IMG/VR virus record: IMGVR_UViG_3300046690_000087
Span: 1-38,473 of that record
Direction: 5' to 3' (one strand)
DNA length: 38,473 nucleotides
Source: a virus
Of the stretch, positions 38,389 to 38,473 are shown piece by piece (within the stretch, counting starts at the first letter, position 1; every line of letters begins with the position of its first letter). Made by a program: the position numbers and the translations under genes. The notes beneath the pieces are model-generated. The model saw only the letters and a list, made by a program, of their open reading frames with translations, made no database searches and was not told where the DNA came from.

Positions 38389-38473
38389 ATGAGCAAGTCA
38401 TTGGTACAGATGGAGTAGAGCAACCCACGGCGGAGTACCTCGCGGAAGCGGCCCGCCGTGAATACACCACGGG
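38385..38473 (+). CDS. N-terminal part of an unidentified protein (cut by window end)
   Basis: ATG 38385 overlaps the previous TGA (ATGA) and follows AAGGAG after 6 bases. The frame stays open to the window end with MNEQVIGTDGVEQPTAEYLAEAARR. No family can be named from 29 residues. Confidence 0.65.
   Translation, partial: MNEQVIGTDGVEQPTAEYLAEAARREYTT

Noticed and set aside
1-38473. CRISPR array, tRNA genes, insertion sequences, diversity-generating retroelement
   Set aside because: No regularly spaced repeats, no cloverleaf-like segments with a T-loop, no transposase and no reverse transcriptase were seen. The tail fibre and spike lack a paired template repeat that I could find by eye.

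Overview
The window is a 38.5 kb piece of a tailed double-stranded DNA bacteriophage. It has a small terminase candidate, TerL, a P22-like portal, scaffold, major capsid protein, decoration protein, adaptor and nozzle-like proteins, candidate internal virion proteins and a tail fibre. No tape-measure, sheath or tube gene is visible, which suggests a short-tailed (podovirus-like) virion. The host cannot be named from the sequence. Sigma70-like promoters, strong Shine-Dalgarno sites, a lipobox protein and a DUF3309 protein fit a Gram-negative, probably proteobacterial, host. No integrase, CRISPR array, tRNA, insertion sequence or reverse transcriptase was seen. No DNA polymerase or endolysin was recognised, so essential genes probably lie outside the window.

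Layout. (1) Positions 1-9408, plus strand: a nucleic-acid module. It starts with an HTH protein, a Cas4/RecB-like nuclease, a VRR-NUC nuclease and a SNF2-like helicase. An apparent thymine-hypermodification set follows: a TAGT-like glycosyltransferase, a 5-hmdU-kinase-helical/aGPT-Pplase-like protein and a thymidylate-synthase/dUMP-hydroxymethylase homologue, with a Toprim/VapE-like primase-helicase between them. Small Cys-rich proteins end the block. (2) Positions 34398 down to 9275, minus strand: one long, tightly packed late block in the order TerS, TerL, portal, hypothetical, scaffold, capsid, decoration, giant spike, two small virion proteins, adaptor, nozzle, Gly/Gln-rich protein, GNAT, three candidate internal virion proteins, tail fibre, Ig-like protein, three tiny membrane proteins and a lipoprotein. 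Many junctions are ATGA, TAATG or TGATG overlaps, so translational coupling is likely. (3) Positions 34399-35339: a roughly 0.94 kb non-coding divergent region with many TGCA motifs, direct and inverted repeats and an A+T-rich patch. It is a candidate origin or control region. (4) Positions 35340-38473, plus strand: a run of small early-type genes, including a paralogue of the 2845 gene and a DUF932 protein.

Regulation. Five promoter-like sites share a TTGC -35 core with a 17-18 bp spacer. Two of them, on opposite strands in front of TerS and of the 9115 gene, share an identical 16-bp block. A recurring leader, CCACCAC followed within a few bases by AAGGAG, lies in front of at least seven plus-strand start codons and no minus-strand gene that I found. 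It looks like a phage-specific extended ribosome-binding element. Candidate structured RNAs precede the primase gene, precede the 9115 gene and follow the 35340 gene; the last can be drawn as an H-type pseudoknot.

Functions come from recognising motifs and families by eye. No database search was run.
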